Below are positions 25,126 through 34,387 of a stretch of DNA of 64,000 nucleotides, in pieces. The position numbers were made by a program, and so were the translations under genes. The DNA is from Rothia aerolata (lineage in GTDB: Bacteria; Actinomycetota; Actinomycetes; Actinomycetales; Micrococcaceae), in NCBI RefSeq assembly GCF_014635585.1, contig NZ_BMDC01000001.1, positions 434,001 through 498,000 on the forward strand, read 5' to 3'. Under the pieces are notes generated by a model. The model was not told the DNA's origin. It worked only from the letters and a program-made list of their open reading frames with translations, and did no database searches. Each line of letters begins with the position of its first letter. Position 1 is the first letter of the stretch.

Positions 25126-28100
25126 TTATGCCTTTTCTACCTTGATGTCCAGCTCGGCGGCCTCGGCGTAGGTCGCTGAGGTTGCCAGGGTTTCGCCGGT
25201 CACCAGCTCTTCATTTGCCTTGATAGCTTCAAGGGTTGAGGACGGCGCGGCGATGGTCAGCGCGATGCGGTCAGAAACGTTCAGACCGGCTTCCTTACGG
25301 GCGTTCTGGATAGCACGGATGGTATCGCGGGCGATACCCTCTGCCTCCAGTTCGGGGGTCAGCGCGGTGTTGAGCACCAGGAAGCCGCCACCGGGTAGTA
25401 CCGAAACGGCGGTATCTGCTGATTCCTCAGACTCAGAGACCACGGTTGCCAACTCGTATTCGCCCTCAACCAGGCCCAGGTTGTCGCCGGACTTCACGCC
25501 GACAACCACCGCACCGGTTTCGTCAACGGTCCAGTCACCGGACTTCGCTGCCTTAATAGCAACCTGCACCTGCTTACCCAAGCGAGGGCCAGCCGCGCGG
25601 GCATTGACCTTCAGCTGCTGGGAGATGCCGTAGTCCGCAGGAGCCACCTCGGCGGCGTCCACAAGCTCAATCTGCTTGATATTGAGCTCATCGGCGATAA
25701 TCGACTCAAAAACTCCCGCCAGTTCCTTGCCGTTGGCCGCCGCCACGGTCAGCGACTGCAGGGGCTGGCGCACGCGCAGCTTCTCAGCCTTGCGCAGGGC
25801 AGAACCCGCCGAGCAGATAGCCCGGGTAGCTTCCATCAGCTCAATCAGGGCAGACTCGTCGGCAAACTGCTCCGCATCGGGCCAATCGGTCAGGTGCACC
25901 GACCGCTCCCCGGTGAGGCCCCGGTAGATTTCCTCGCTCATCAGCGGTAGCAGGGGCGCTGCCACCTGCACGGCGGTGCGCAGGGCGGTGTAGAGGACGT
26001 CGAAGGCCTGGGTGTCTTCGTCGAAGAAGCGCTCGCGGGAGCGACGCACGTACCAGTTGGTCAGCGCGTCGGTGAACTTGCGCAGGTCTTCGGTGGCTGC
26101 CCAGACATCGTAGTCGTCCATGTGGGCGGTAGTATTCTCCACCAGCTCGCGGGTCTTGCCCAGAATGAAGCGGTCCATCACGTTGTCTGAGGTGAAGCGC
26201 AGCTGGGCATCGTAGCCCTCGCCATTGTTGGCGGCGTTGGTGTAGAGGGCAAAGAAGTGGTAGACGTTCCACAGTGGCAGCATCACCTGGCGCACACCCT
26301 CGCGGATACCCTGCTCGGTCACTGAGAGGTTACCACCGCGCAGAATGGGTGAAGACATGAGGAACCAGCGCATAGCATCTGAACCGTCGCGATCCAGCAC
26401 CTCGTTAACATCGGGGTAGTTGCGCAGGGACTTAGACATCTTCTGACCGTCTTCACCGAGCACAATGCCGTGGGCAATCACGTTGGTGAAAGCGGGGCGG
26501 TCAAAGAGGGCGGTGGCCAGAATGTGCTGGGTGTAGAACCAGCCGCGGGTCTGGCCAATGTACTCCACAATGAAGTCGGCCGGGTTGTGGGTCTCAAACC
26601 ATTCCTTGTTTTCAAAGGGATAGTGAACCTGGGCATAGGGCATGGAACCCGAGTCGAACCACACGTCAAAGACATCCTCAACACGGCGCATGGTGGACTT
26701 ACCGGTGGGGTCGTCGGGGTTGGGCCGGGTCAGCTCGTCAATGTAGGGCCGGTGCAGGTCAACCTCGCCGTCCTTATTCTTGGGCAGGCGGCCAAAGGCC
26801 TCTTCCAGCTCAGCCAGCGAACCGTAGACCTCGGTGCGGGGGTAGTTGGGGTCGTCAGAGACCCACACCGGAATCGGGGAGCCCCAGAAACGGTTACGGG
26901 AAATGGACCAGTCGCGGGCATTGGCAACCCACTTACCGAACTGGCCGTCCTTCACATTGTCAGGAATCCAGTTAATCTGCTGGTTGAGCTCGCCCATGCG
27001 GTCTTTGAAGTCGGTGACCTTCACGTACCAGGAGGTAATGGCCCGGTAGACCAGCGGGGTGCGGCAGCGCCAACAGTGGGGGTAGGAGTGAACGTAGGAC
27101 TTCTCCTGGATCAGAACCTGATCTGCCTTGAGCACGTTGATGATGGTGCGGTTGGCATCGAAAATCTGTACCCCGGCGATCTCGGCCAGGGGCGCACCCG
27201 CTGCCAGGCTTTCATCCTTGAAGAGGTCGAGGAACTTAGCGCCCTCATCCATCGAGAGCACCACGGGAATACCGTAGGCCTCACACACCTTCTGGTCGTC
27301 TTCACCATAGGCGGGTGCCTGGTGTACCAGACCGGTACCGTCGGTGGTGGTCACATAGTCTGCCACCAGAATCTGCCAGGAGGTTTCGGTGCCGAACTTC
27401 TCGGCATCGGTGAAGTAGTCCCACAGCGGAGCATAGCGCACGCCCTCTAGCTGGGCGCCGAAGAAAGTTGCGGTAACAGCCTCAGCCGCCGCAGCGGCGT
27501 CCTCAAATCCCAGCACCTTAGCGTGTGCACCCAGTAGGTCGCGGGCAATCAGGAAGGAACGGCCGGCGAAGTCACCCTCGGCAGCCACCACCACGTACTC
27601 CACCTCGGGGCCAACGGCCAGCGCCTGGTTGGTGGGCAGAGTCCAGGGGGTGGTGGTCCAGGCCAGAGCCTCTACACCCTGCAGCTGATCCACTACCTCG
27701 GGGTGCTTGGCCAGCGACTTATCAGCGGTAATCTTGAAGGCGACAGTCACCGAAGGATCCTGGCGATCCTTATAGACGTCGTCATCCATACGCAACTCGT
27801 GGTTAGAGAGCGGGGTTTCATCTTTCCAGCAGTAGGGCAGCACGCGGAAGCCCTGATAGGTCAGGCCCTTCTCGTGTAGCTGCTTAAAAGCCCAAATCAC
27901 AGACTCCATGTATTCAACATTGAGAGTCTTGTAGTCGTTCTCAAAGTCCACCCAGCGAGCCTGGCGGGTAACGTACTCCTCCCACTCCTTGGTGTACTTG
28001 AGCACCGAAGCACGGGCGGCGTCATTGAAATTATCGATACCCATCTCGATAATTTCCTTCTTATCGGTCATCCCCAGCTGCTTCATCGCCTCCAGCTCAG

Positions 28101-28422
28101 CGGGCAGGCCGTGGGTATCCCAACCAAACCGGCGCTCCACCTTATAACCGCGCTGGGTCTGGTAACGAGCCACCAAATCCTTCACGTAGCCGGTCAACAG
28201 GTGACCGTAGTGAGGCAGGCCGTTGGCAAAGGGAGGGCCATCGTAGAAAACATACTCGCGCTCGCCGTTTTCACCGGCGGGGCGGTTATCGATAGAAGCC
28301 TGGAAAGTGCCATCGTTCTTCCAGTACTCAAGAACCGCCTCTTCAAGAGACGGGAAAGACGGCGAAGCAGCCACAGTCTCGGCCCGGCCTGCACTCGCCT
28401 TGGGGTAGATAGGATTATTCAT
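25126..28422 (-). CDS. ileS: Isoleucyl-tRNA synthetase
   Basis: Class I synthetase charging tRNA-Ile. The 1098-residue product is of the long (eukaryote-like) IleRS type: signature [15 protein letters not shown] (HIGH motif, about residue 58), editing-domain [10 protein letters not shown], and [11 protein letters not shown] (KMSKS motif). Long-type IleRS is often linked to mupirocin tolerance, but the sequence alone cannot prove this. The ATG at 28422 is chosen because it precedes the conserved start of the domain and the longer frame reads through the T-box leader. Regulated by the upstream T-box; folC follows without a gap. Confidence 0.95.
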   Translation of the reverse strand: MNNPIYPKASAGRAETVAASPSFPSLEEAVLEYWKNDGTFQASIDNRPAGENGEREYVFYDGPPFANGLPHYGHLLTGYVKDLVARYQTQRGYKVERRFGWDTHGLPAELEAMKQLGMTDKKEIIEMGIDNFNDAARASVLKYTKEWEEYVTRQARWVDFENDYKTLNVEYMESVIWAFKQLHEKGLTYQGFRVLPYCWKDETPLSNHELRMDDDVYKDRQDPSVTVAFKITADKSLAKHPEVVDQLQGVEALAWTTTPWTLPTNQALAVGPEVEYVVVAAEGDFAGRSFLIARDLLGAHAKVLGFEDAAAAAEAVTATFFGAQLEGVRYAPLWDYFTDAEKFGTETSWQILVADYVTTTDGTGLVHQAPAYGEDDQKVCEAYGIPVVLSMDEGAKFLDLFKDESLAAGAPLAEIAGVQIFDANRTIINVLKADQVLIQEKSYVHSYPHCWRCRTPLVYRAITSWYVKVTDFKDRMGELNQQINWIPDNVKDGQFGKWVANARDWSISRNRFWGSPIPVWVSDDPNYPRTEVYGSLAELEEAFGRLPKNKDGEVDLHRPYIDELTRPNPDDPTGKSTMRRVEDVFDVWFDSGSMPYAQVHYPFENKEWFETHNPADFIVEYIGQTRGWFYTQHILATALFDRPAFTNVIAHGIVLGEDGQKMSKSLRNYPDVNEVLDRDGSDAMRWFLMSSPILRGGNLSVTEQGIREGVRQVMLPLWNVYHFFALYTNAANNGEGYDAQLRFTSDNVMDRFILGKTRELVENTTAHMDDYDVWAATEDLRKFTDALTNWYVRRSRERFFDEDTQAFDVLYTALRTAVQVAAPLLPLMSEEIYRGLTGERSVHLTDWPDAEQFADESALIELMEATRAICSAGSALRKAEKLRVRQPLQSLTVAAANGKELAGVFESIIADELNIKQIELVDAAEVAPADYGISQQLKVNARAAGPRLGKQVQVAIKAAKSGDWTVDETGAVVVGVKSGDNLGLVEGEYELATVVSESEESADTAVSVLPGGGFLVLNTALTPELEAEGIARDTIRAIQNARKEAGLNVSDRIALTIAAPSSTLEAIKANEELVTGETLATSATYAEAAELDIKVEKA

Positions 28423-28464
28423 CTTCTTTAGCGCGCCCTTATCAATCCATGTGTAACGTAGAGG

Positions 28465-28680
28465 ACTTGCAAGGACGCCGTGTGGTTGGGTTTCTGCCCC
28501 AACCGCCTCAGGCGCGGTACCACCTTGCTTACTGAGCGCTAACCCGCGCCAACCTCTCGCAGCTTCGTGAGATTCTGCGAGAGGTGGCACAGTCGAGCGT
28601 TATCAGTCGCTTCATGACTGCTGTTACGGGCTTACCCGTCCGGTTCTACTGAGACTGTATCTATTCCGCTCCACCTCTCG
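28465..28680 (-). promoter_or_regulatory. T-box riboswitch leader of ileS
   Basis: The minus strand contains the T-box core AAGGTGGTACCGCG (28513-28526), which pairs with the tRNA acceptor end. Stem I has a 9-bp base, GAGAGGTGG (28671-28679) with CCACCTCTC (28579-28587), then ACAGTC/GACTGT and an AGTA-GAA-like specifier-loop segment. Downstream, GTCCTTGC (28469-28476) can pair with GCAAGG of the core. No T-run follows, so control at translation, as in known actinobacterial ileS T-boxes, is more likely than termination. I could not assign the specifier codon with certainty. Confidence 0.85.
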
Positions 28681-29044
28681 TCGCAACGAATACATGAGGT
28701 CTCGCAGGTACGGTCCGTTCTTCCGGATTGCTCGCCGGTGATAGCCGGGTCGTCGCAACTATTCACAATTTTAGGCGCTCGGGGCGGTGCTGTCTAACGA
28801 CCAACTCACATCTTTTGAGCCCCTGCTTCTTTGCCTGAGCAAATTACATCGCTGTGACTCCCATATCTTGTGCCACCCCCTGCGGGCAGACCCTAGATAG
28901 GGGTTTACCTGCGCTCACTCCGGTTAGCAGATTCACGCGAATTACAATTTCGTCATGTCTTCAATAAGGGATGCAGGACAAATCTGTGTCCCAACACCCC
29001 ATACCTCAACAAAGTACAAGCGAGCTCCCACAGACACCCCGAAG
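28681..29044. other. Intergenic region upstream of ileS leader
   Basis: About 360 bases without a supported gene. It should hold the ileS promoter on the minus strand. The segment near 28978-29003 resembles sequence near 7548-7566 (CAAATCTGTGTCCCA in common), the outer flank of another composite repeat copy. Confidence 0.45.
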
Positions 29045-29283
29045 GTACAAGCAAAGTCTCCAGGTACAAGACAATACTTGTACCTGGAGACTTTGCTTGT
29101 ACATTAGGTGGCCCGACAAGAAGAAACTTGTACCTTGTTGCCACCGAGTTTTCCTGAGAGGCCATTTCTATACCGAAAATCGGAGAAAAACGGTCTAAAA
29201 ATGGCCACTCGGCGATTATGGCAGCCTGTGCAGTTGCTCCTGTTTCATTGAAGCGGCGATATGTAACTGAAACGGTGACTCGG
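29045..29283 (+). repeat. Composite three-hairpin intergenic repeat, copy C
   Basis: Hairpin 1 is perfect: arms 29045-29070 and 29077-29102 around a 6-base ACAATA loop. Compared with copy A, four positions within the arm differ and all four are matched by a compensating change in the other arm. Hairpin 2 spans about 29141-29214, with GGCCATTT/AAATGGCC-type pairing and outer CCGAGT/ACTCGG. Hairpin 3 is shortened and mismatched (29250-29283). The order is the same as in copies A and B. Confidence 0.8.
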
Positions 29284-29304
29284 CGTAGCTGCCATTTTGA
29301 ATGA

Positions 29305-29757
29305 CTATTGCACGCCCTTCCGAGCTTCAGTCACCAGCTGCTCAACGACCCTCTTGGCACGCCTGGGGTTACCATGAGCGCTTACCGCAACCGTAAGGTC
29401 TGCATCAACCTGCCGATGAGCCATCATCCATAGGTCGGAGGCATGCGCATCTCCCCCGATTAAGCACCAGATTCTTCTCTGCCGGCATATCTCGGCAATT
29501 GCGGAATTCAGCTCGGGGCTGCTTGTATGAGCAAAGACCAGCCAAGCGCCGTCAAGGTCAGCCTCTTCAAAGCCGCGCCGACTCAGCTCCACTTGCCCGG
29601 AGCTCACCAACTCTTGCACGCGCGAACCCGCTTCGGGGGCAACCACCCGCACAGCGGCGTCCTCATTTAACAGAGTCTCGATCCGACGTTCAGCCACCCG
29701 ACCGGCGCCGACCACCAGTACATTTTTTCCGGCAAGTCGCAGGGAAACGGGTAGCAT
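29305..29757 (-). CDS. Precorrin-2 dehydrogenase-like protein (siroheme synthase N-terminal domain)
   Basis: A 150-residue stand-alone NAD-binding domain matching the CysG N-terminal/SirC family, which oxidises precorrin-2 to sirohydrochlorin. It has VSLRLAGKNVLVVGAGRVAERRIETLL at the start (Rossmann motif GAGRVA), then VRVVAPEA and LVFAHTSSPELNSAI, and ends with VAVSAHGNPRRAKRVVEQL. The ferrochelatase function is usually weak or absent in such short forms; a separate chelatase is encoded at 52445-53149. It lies downstream of nirD on the same strand, suggesting supply of siroheme for nitrite reductase. Confidence 0.88.
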   Translation of the reverse strand: MLPVSLRLAGKNVLVVGAGRVAERRIETLLNEDAAVRVVAPEAGSRVQELVSSGQVELSRRGFEEADLDGAWLVFAHTSSPELNSAIAEICRQRRIWCLIGGDAHASDLWMMAHRQVDADLTVAVSAHGNPRRAKRVVEQLVTEARKGVQ

Positions 29758-29976
29758 AAACCCTCCTTTTACTTTTTCCGTAAAATATTTATATCTGAAA
29801 TATTTGATATAGCACTTATGACCACAAGTAATTAGCGAAAGAGAATATGTTGTATATATTTTCTATACCGCTTCTCTTAGGGTCAAAGCTACACTAAAGA
29901 ATGCGCCGCAGAAAATATTCCACGGCGCATTCTTTGAGGCTTATTCGAAAGGTCTCACAAACCAGCCCAAAAGTTC

Positions 29977-30017
29977 CTGGCCAACCGGCATTTAAGGGAA
30001 GTCGGCCAGCGCTCTTG
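29977..30017 (-). repeat. Short hairpin repeat after nirD
   Basis: CTGGCCAAC (29977-29985) pairs with GTCGGCCAG (30001-30009) with one mismatch. The sequence TTAAGGGA plus GGCCAGCGCTCT also occurs in the hairpin after rne (18648-18707). Both copies sit at the 3' end of minus-strand genes, so they could act as transcript 3' ends. Confidence 0.5.
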
Positions 30018-30039
30018 GCCTGGATAGACCACCTTTATT

Positions 30040-30369
30040 TTATGCCTTCAGAAAAACTGTACCGTCCTCAACCTTGGTGGCATAGACCGGCAGGCTAAAG
30101 TCGGATCCATTGAGCTGCTCACCGGTCTCGAGAGAGTATTCCTCCTTGTAGAGCGGCGATGCAATGGAGGGAACACCCTTCTTATTGCCGGTGATACCGC
30201 GAGCAATCACCAGGGCTCCGCTGTTGGGATCTTTGTGGTCAGAGGCAAAAACACGGTTATCAGGCAGGCGGAAAATTGCGAACTGATGGCCCTCAATATT
30301 GGCAACCTCGCCCCAGTTAACCTCCAAGTCTTCTAAAGCGCATACCTCGTGCCAGATTTGGTCAGTCAT
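30040..30369 (-). CDS. nirD: Nitrite reductase small subunit NirD
   Basis: NirD is the Rieske-like small subunit of NADH-dependent assimilatory or detoxifying nitrite reductase. The 109-residue protein has the ferredoxin-like fold with GHQFAIFRLPDNRVFASDHKDPNSGALVIARG and ASPLYKEEYSLETGEQL. The Cys/His iron-sulfur ligands of Rieske proteins are missing, which is normal for NirD. It is divergent from nirB, whereas nirB and nirD are usually adjacent in one operon. It starts at 30369 after GAGG. Confidence 0.92.
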   Translation of the reverse strand: MTDQIWHEVCALEDLEVNWGEVANIEGHQFAIFRLPDNRVFASDHKDPNSGALVIARGITGNKKGVPSIASPLYKEEYSLETGEQLNGSDFSLPVYATKVEDGTVFLKA

Positions 30370-30435
30370 ACCTCAAACCTCGTACTCAAAATAACGATTT
30401 AAATCTGCATTGTTATTAATACAAAATGCATTTCC

Positions 30436-30452
30436 AATGCTATATTAGCATT
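30436..30452. promoter_or_regulatory. Inverted repeat in the nirB/nirD divergent promoter
   Basis: AATGCTA-TAT-TAGCATT, a perfect 7-bp inverted repeat with a 3-base centre, in an A+T-rich stretch between two divergent nitrite reductase genes. It is a candidate operator for a regulator of both genes. The regulator is unknown; I do not see a convincing GlnR consensus. Confidence 0.5.
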
Positions 30453-30530
30453 ACTCATTCCAAAATAAGTTGCGAGTCTCCCACACTGTTTTTAGCCAGA
30501 CAGTCTCGCACCCAGACGAAACGGTGACTA

Positions 30531-33158
30531 ATGACGGAACTGACACAGAACACCAGGAACATTCTCGTGATTGGCGGCGGCCCCGCAGCCTGGCGCTTTG
30601 TACGGGCCTTCCTCAAAGAAAACACTACTGACACGGTAACCGTAATCTCCGAAGAAGACCACGTGCCCTATGACCGCGTGGCGCTAGAAAAGCTCTTCAA
30701 GGAACCCACTAAGGATCTCACCCTGGCCAACCCCGAGATTTGGGAGGCCGAGACCGTCAACCTGGTGCGCGGCGTCCGCGCTACCGAGCTCAACCGCAAG
30801 AACCGCACCGTAACCGCTGATAACGGCGAGGTTTACCCCTTCGACGAGCTGGTGCTGGCTACCGGCTCCCGCGCCGTCAAAATTCCTATTCCCGGCTCAG
30901 AAGTTGCCCACACCTTCCGCACTATTGAAGACGTGCAGACCATGGTCAGCGAAGTTGCCCGCCTTAAAGAGAAGCTGGGTCGCGCGCCCCGCGCTATTGT
31001 GGTGGGCGGTGGCCTGCTGGGTCTGGAAGCTGCCGAGGGCCTGCGCGATTTGGGCGCCGAGCCCACTATTTTGGACGTCGCTTCGTGGTTGCTGTCTATT
31101 GAGGTGGATCAAGGCGGTGGCCACCTGGTCAACTCCCTGATTCGCGAAGCTGGCATTGATATTGAAACCGGCGCTTTCATCTCCTCTATTAACCGCGATG
31201 CAGACGGAGAAGTTTCCTCTGTCTCCGTGGCAGACGGTATGGGCGATGAGGCCGATGTGCACAATCTCGATGCCGATTTGGTCTGCATGGCAGCGGGAAT
31301 CCGCCCCAATGACCAGCTGGTTCAGGAAACCGGCCTGACCCTGGGCGAGCGCGGCGGCCTGGTGGTCAATGACCACTGCCAGTCTGAGGACGAGCACATT
31401 TGGGCTATCGGTGAGGTTGCCTGTGTGCTGGGCCGCACCTGGGGTCTGGTGGCTCCGGCCAACCAGATGGCCGATGCTGTGGCGAAGAACCTCAACGGCG
31501 GCGATGCATTTGTTGAAGAGTTCGATATTGCCACTAAGCTGAAGTTCTCGGGACTTGAGGTGGGCGGTTTTGGTGACCGCCGCGGCACCACCGCCGATGC
31601 TCTGGAGGTCATGTACATTGACCCCACCCAGAAGATCTACCAGAAGATTGTGACCTCCCCCGACGCCAAGACCCTGCTCGGTGGCGTCTTTGTGGGTGAT
31701 GCTTCTCCCTTCGATGCACTCAAGCCCCTGCTGGGTCGCGAGCTACCCGCCGAACCGGCAGCCTTTCTCTCTGCTGCCGGTGGTGAGGGCGCTCCCGATA
31801 CCGAGCTTCCCGACGACGCTATTCTCTGCTCCTGCAACAACATCAGCTTCGGCGAAATTCGTGAAGCCGTTGCCAACGGCAACCAGGATGTTCCCTCACT
31901 GAAGGCGGCAACCACCGCCGGCACCCAGTGCGGCTCCTGCGTTCCGATGATCCAGAAGACTCTGGAACAGCAGATGAAGAAGATGGGCCTGACCGTCAAC
32001 AAGTCTCTCTGCGAGCACTTTGACTTCTCCCGCGCCGAACTCTTCACCGCAATCAAGGCAACCACCTACAACGACTTCCCCTCCATTCTCAAGCGCTTTG
32101 GTAAGGGCGAAGACGGCTGCGCTATCTGCAAGCCCACCGTTGCCTCCATCCTCTCCTCCACCCGCAACTCCTACCCGCTGGACGGCGGCCGCGGCGGCCT
32201 GCAGGAGACCAATGACCGCAACCTGGGTAACATGCAGAAAGACGGCACCTACTCGGTGATTCCCCGAGTTCCCGGCGGCGAAATCACCCCCGAGAAGCTG
32301 GCTGTTATTGCAGAGGTGGGCAAGGAATACGGCCTCTACACCAAGATTAACGGAGCCCAGCGCATCGGCCTCTACGGCGCCCGACTGGAACAGCTGCCCG
32401 AAATCTGGAAGCGTTTTGTAGACGCCGGCTTCGAGTCTGGCCAGGCCTACGGCAAGTCCCTGCGCAACGTAAAATCCTGCATCGGCTCCTCCTGGTGCCG
32501 CTTCGGCGTGGGCGACTCCACCACCTTCGCTATCGAGCTGGAAAACCGCTACCGCGGCCTGCGCTCACCCCACAAGTTCAAGATGGGTGTGGTGGGCTGC
32601 AACCGCGAGTGCGCCGAGGCTCAGAACAAGGACGTCGGCGTCATCGCCACCACCAACGGCTGGAACCTCTACTTCGCCGGAAACGGCGGCTCCAACCCCG
32701 CCCACGGTCGTCTCTTTGCTAAGGACCTCGACAAAGAGACCCTCATTAAGTACGTTGACCGCTACCTGATGTACTACATCCGCACCGCTGATAAGCTCCA
32801 GCGCACCGCCCGCTGGGCTGAAGACCTCGACGAGCAGTACGGCGATGCCATTGAGCACCTACAGCAGGTTCTCGTGGAAGACTCCCTGGGCATTGCCGAG
32901 GAACTCGAACGCGACATGCAGGAACACGTTGACACCTACGAGGACGAATGGGCCGCCACCCTGGCAGACCCCGACCGTCTCAAGCGTTTCCGCGCTTTCG
33001 TCAACGAGCCCGATGCCCAAGACGAAGACTCTCGCATGTACGTGCTGGAGCGCGACCAGATTCGCCCCGCCACCCAGGAAGAAATTGCCGCCCACGAACG
33101 CGGCGAAGGCCCCGTGCTGGTAGCCGGCGCCCGCATTCCGGTGGGTGCTCCGGAGTAA
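30531..33158 (+). CDS. nirB: NADH-dependent nitrite reductase large subunit NirB
   Basis: NirB reduces nitrite to ammonium using NADH, FAD, [2Fe-2S]/[4Fe-4S] and siroheme. The 875-residue protein has an N-terminal FAD/NAD(P) domain (NILVIGGGPAAWRFV, then RAIVVGGGLLGLEAAEGL), a BFD-like domain with CSCNN at about 434 and QCGSC near 465, and sulfite/nitrite reductase domains whose siroheme-iron-sulfur cysteines are C650, C656, C690 and C694. It is divergent from nirD and followed by the SUMT gene. A terminator-like hairpin lies between nirB and SUMT. Confidence 0.96.
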   Translation: MTELTQNTRNILVIGGGPAAWRFVRAFLKENTTDTVTVISEEDHVPYDRVALEKLFKEPTKDLTLANPEIWEAETVNLVRGVRATELNRKNRTVTADNGEVYPFDELVLATGSRAVKIPIPGSEVAHTFRTIEDVQTMVSEVARLKEKLGRAPRAIVVGGGLLGLEAAEGLRDLGAEPTILDVASWLLSIEVDQGGGHLVNSLIREAGIDIETGAFISSINRDADGEVSSVSVADGMGDEADVHNLDADLVCMAAGIRPNDQLVQETGLTLGERGGLVVNDHCQSEDEHIWAIGEVACVLGRTWGLVAPANQMADAVAKNLNGGDAFVEEFDIATKLKFSGLEVGGFGDRRGTTADALEVMYIDPTQKIYQKIVTSPDAKTLLGGVFVGDASPFDALKPLLGRELPAEPAAFLSAAGGEGAPDTELPDDAILCSCNNISFGEIREAVANGNQDVPSLKAATTAGTQCGSCVPMIQKTLEQQMKKMGLTVNKSLCEHFDFSRAELFTAIKATTYNDFPSILKRFGKGEDGCAICKPTVASILSSTRNSYPLDGGRGGLQETNDRNLGNMQKDGTYSVIPRVPGGEITPEKLAVIAEVGKEYGLYTKINGAQRIGLYGARLEQLPEIWKRFVDAGFESGQAYGKSLRNVKSCIGSSWCRFGVGDSTTFAIELENRYRGLRSPHKFKMGVVGCNRECAEAQNKDVGVIATTNGWNLYFAGNGGSNPAHGRLFAKDLDKETLIKYVDRYLMYYIRTADKLQRTARWAEDLDEQYGDAIEHLQQVLVEDSLGIAEELERDMQEHVDTYEDEWAATLADPDRLKRFRAFVNEPDAQDEDSRMYVLERDQIRPATQEEIAAHERGEGPVLVAGARIPVGAPE

Positions 33159-33239
33159 GCCTTGGTCTTTCTTTCGAGTAGCATGCTAGTTCTCAAAGCG
33201 ACTCACAGTAACACCGGTTAACCTGGTGAAATCCAACTG

Positions 33240-33284
33240 GGTAGGTTCGTACTTCGTATGCGAGTATGAACCTACCTATTTTTA
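33240..33284 (+). terminator. Terminator between nirB and SUMT gene
   Basis: GGTAGGTTC/GAACCTACC stem with inner TACT/AGTA pairing, followed by TATTTTTATC. It may attenuate nirB transcription before the SUMT gene. Confidence 0.8.
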
Positions 33285-33299
33285 TCAATGAGGTTTTTC

Positions 33300-34361
33300 G
33301 TGTTTCTTAATCTCGATGTCACCGGCGCCCACGTTCTGCTCTGCGGCGCCGAAGAACGCACCGCCCGCGTCGCCGCCAAATACGTGCAGGCCGGTTCCAT
33401 CTCCCACTGCGCCGCCCAGGGCGAACTCTCACACCTCCCTACCGCAGCGCCGTCCCTGGTGGTGCTGTGCCTCAGCGAGCACGAGGACGCCGCCGGGTGG
33501 GCTTCGGCGGTGCGCGCCGCCTTTCCCGGCGCTGTAGTTACTCTCGACCGGTCTGAACCGGTGGGTGAAACCGGCACTGTCTACCTGATTGGCGCTGGCC
33601 CCGGCACCCCCGGCTACATGACCGCCCGCGCTTTGGAAGTGCTGGCCGACTCCGATGTGGTTCTGGTGGACCATCTCTCCCCCACCAAGGAGGTCTCCCA
33701 GTGGGCACCCGCTGCCAAGATTATTGATGTGGGCAAGGTGCCCGGCGAACACAAGGTTCCCCAGCGTCAGATTGACCAGATGATGATCGACTATGCCCTG
33801 CAGGGTAAAAATGTTGCCCGGATGAAGGGCGGCGACCCCTACGTTTTCGGTCGCGGCACCGAGGAACTCTATGTGTGCGAGCGCGCCGGTATTAGAGTTG
33901 AGGTTGTCTCGGGCGTGACTTCCTCCATCGCGGTGCCCGCCCGCGCCAAGGTGCCCATGACCCTGCGCAAGGTTTCCCACATGTTCACGGTGGTCTCTGG
34001 CCACGCCGAACTTTCCGATGCCGAGCTAGACCACCTGGCAGGCTTTGTGACCTCGGGCGGTACTATTTCTCTGCTGATGGGCGTGCGCACCCTGCCTCAC
34101 ACGGTTGCCGGTCTTTTGGCGCGGGGTGTTCGGGAGGACATGCCGGTGGGCACTTTTGAGGATGTTTACCGCGAAAATGAGCGGGTGCGCTATTCGACTC
34201 TGGGCCGGGCTAGCGAGGATTTGGCGGACGTGCGCCCGCCCGCTATCACCGTAATTGGTGAGGTGGTTGCCGCCGGTGATGAGTCATCAGAAGAAGCCCG
34301 GGCTCGCCGTGACGAGATGCTGGCGCTGGCCCTTTCTGAGGGGCGAGATAAGAAGGCTTAG
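33300..34361 (+). CDS. cobA: Uroporphyrinogen-III C-methyltransferase with degenerate N-terminal domain
   Basis: SUMT adds two methyl groups to uroporphyrinogen III to give precorrin-2, the siroheme precursor. From about residue 95 it is a standard SUMT domain: VYLIGAGPGTPGYMTARALEVL, RMKGGDPYVFGRGTEE and MTLRKVSHMFTVVSGH. The first 90 residues look like a shortened CysG N-terminal domain (HVLLCGAEERTARVAAKYVQAG) that has lost the glycine-rich NAD motif. The GTG at 33300 has GAGG upstream; an ATG at 33288 is an alternative. It follows nirB. Confidence 0.9.
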   Translation: MFLNLDVTGAHVLLCGAEERTARVAAKYVQAGSISHCAAQGELSHLPTAAPSLVVLCLSEHEDAAGWASAVRAAFPGAVVTLDRSEPVGETGTVYLIGAGPGTPGYMTARALEVLADSDVVLVDHLSPTKEVSQWAPAAKIIDVGKVPGEHKVPQRQIDQMMIDYALQGKNVARMKGGDPYVFGRGTEELYVCERAGIRVEVVSGVTSSIAVPARAKVPMTLRKVSHMFTVVSGHAELSDAELDHLAGFVTSGGTISLLMGVRTLPHTVAGLLARGVREDMPVGTFEDVYRENERVRYSTLGRASEDLADVRPPAITVIGEVVAAGDESSEEARARRDEMLALALSEGRDKKA

Positions 34362-34387
34362 AAAGAGAGCTTTATGGGCTATCACAA

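Noticed and set aside
26470-27450. 326-codon plus-strand frame inside ileS
   Set aside because: Entirely antisense to the conserved IleRS core, with no recognisable product or start signal.
7651-29283. CRISPR array
   Set aside because: The repeats are long hairpins kilobases apart, without regular short repeats and spacers. I saw no array or cas gene anywhere in the window.
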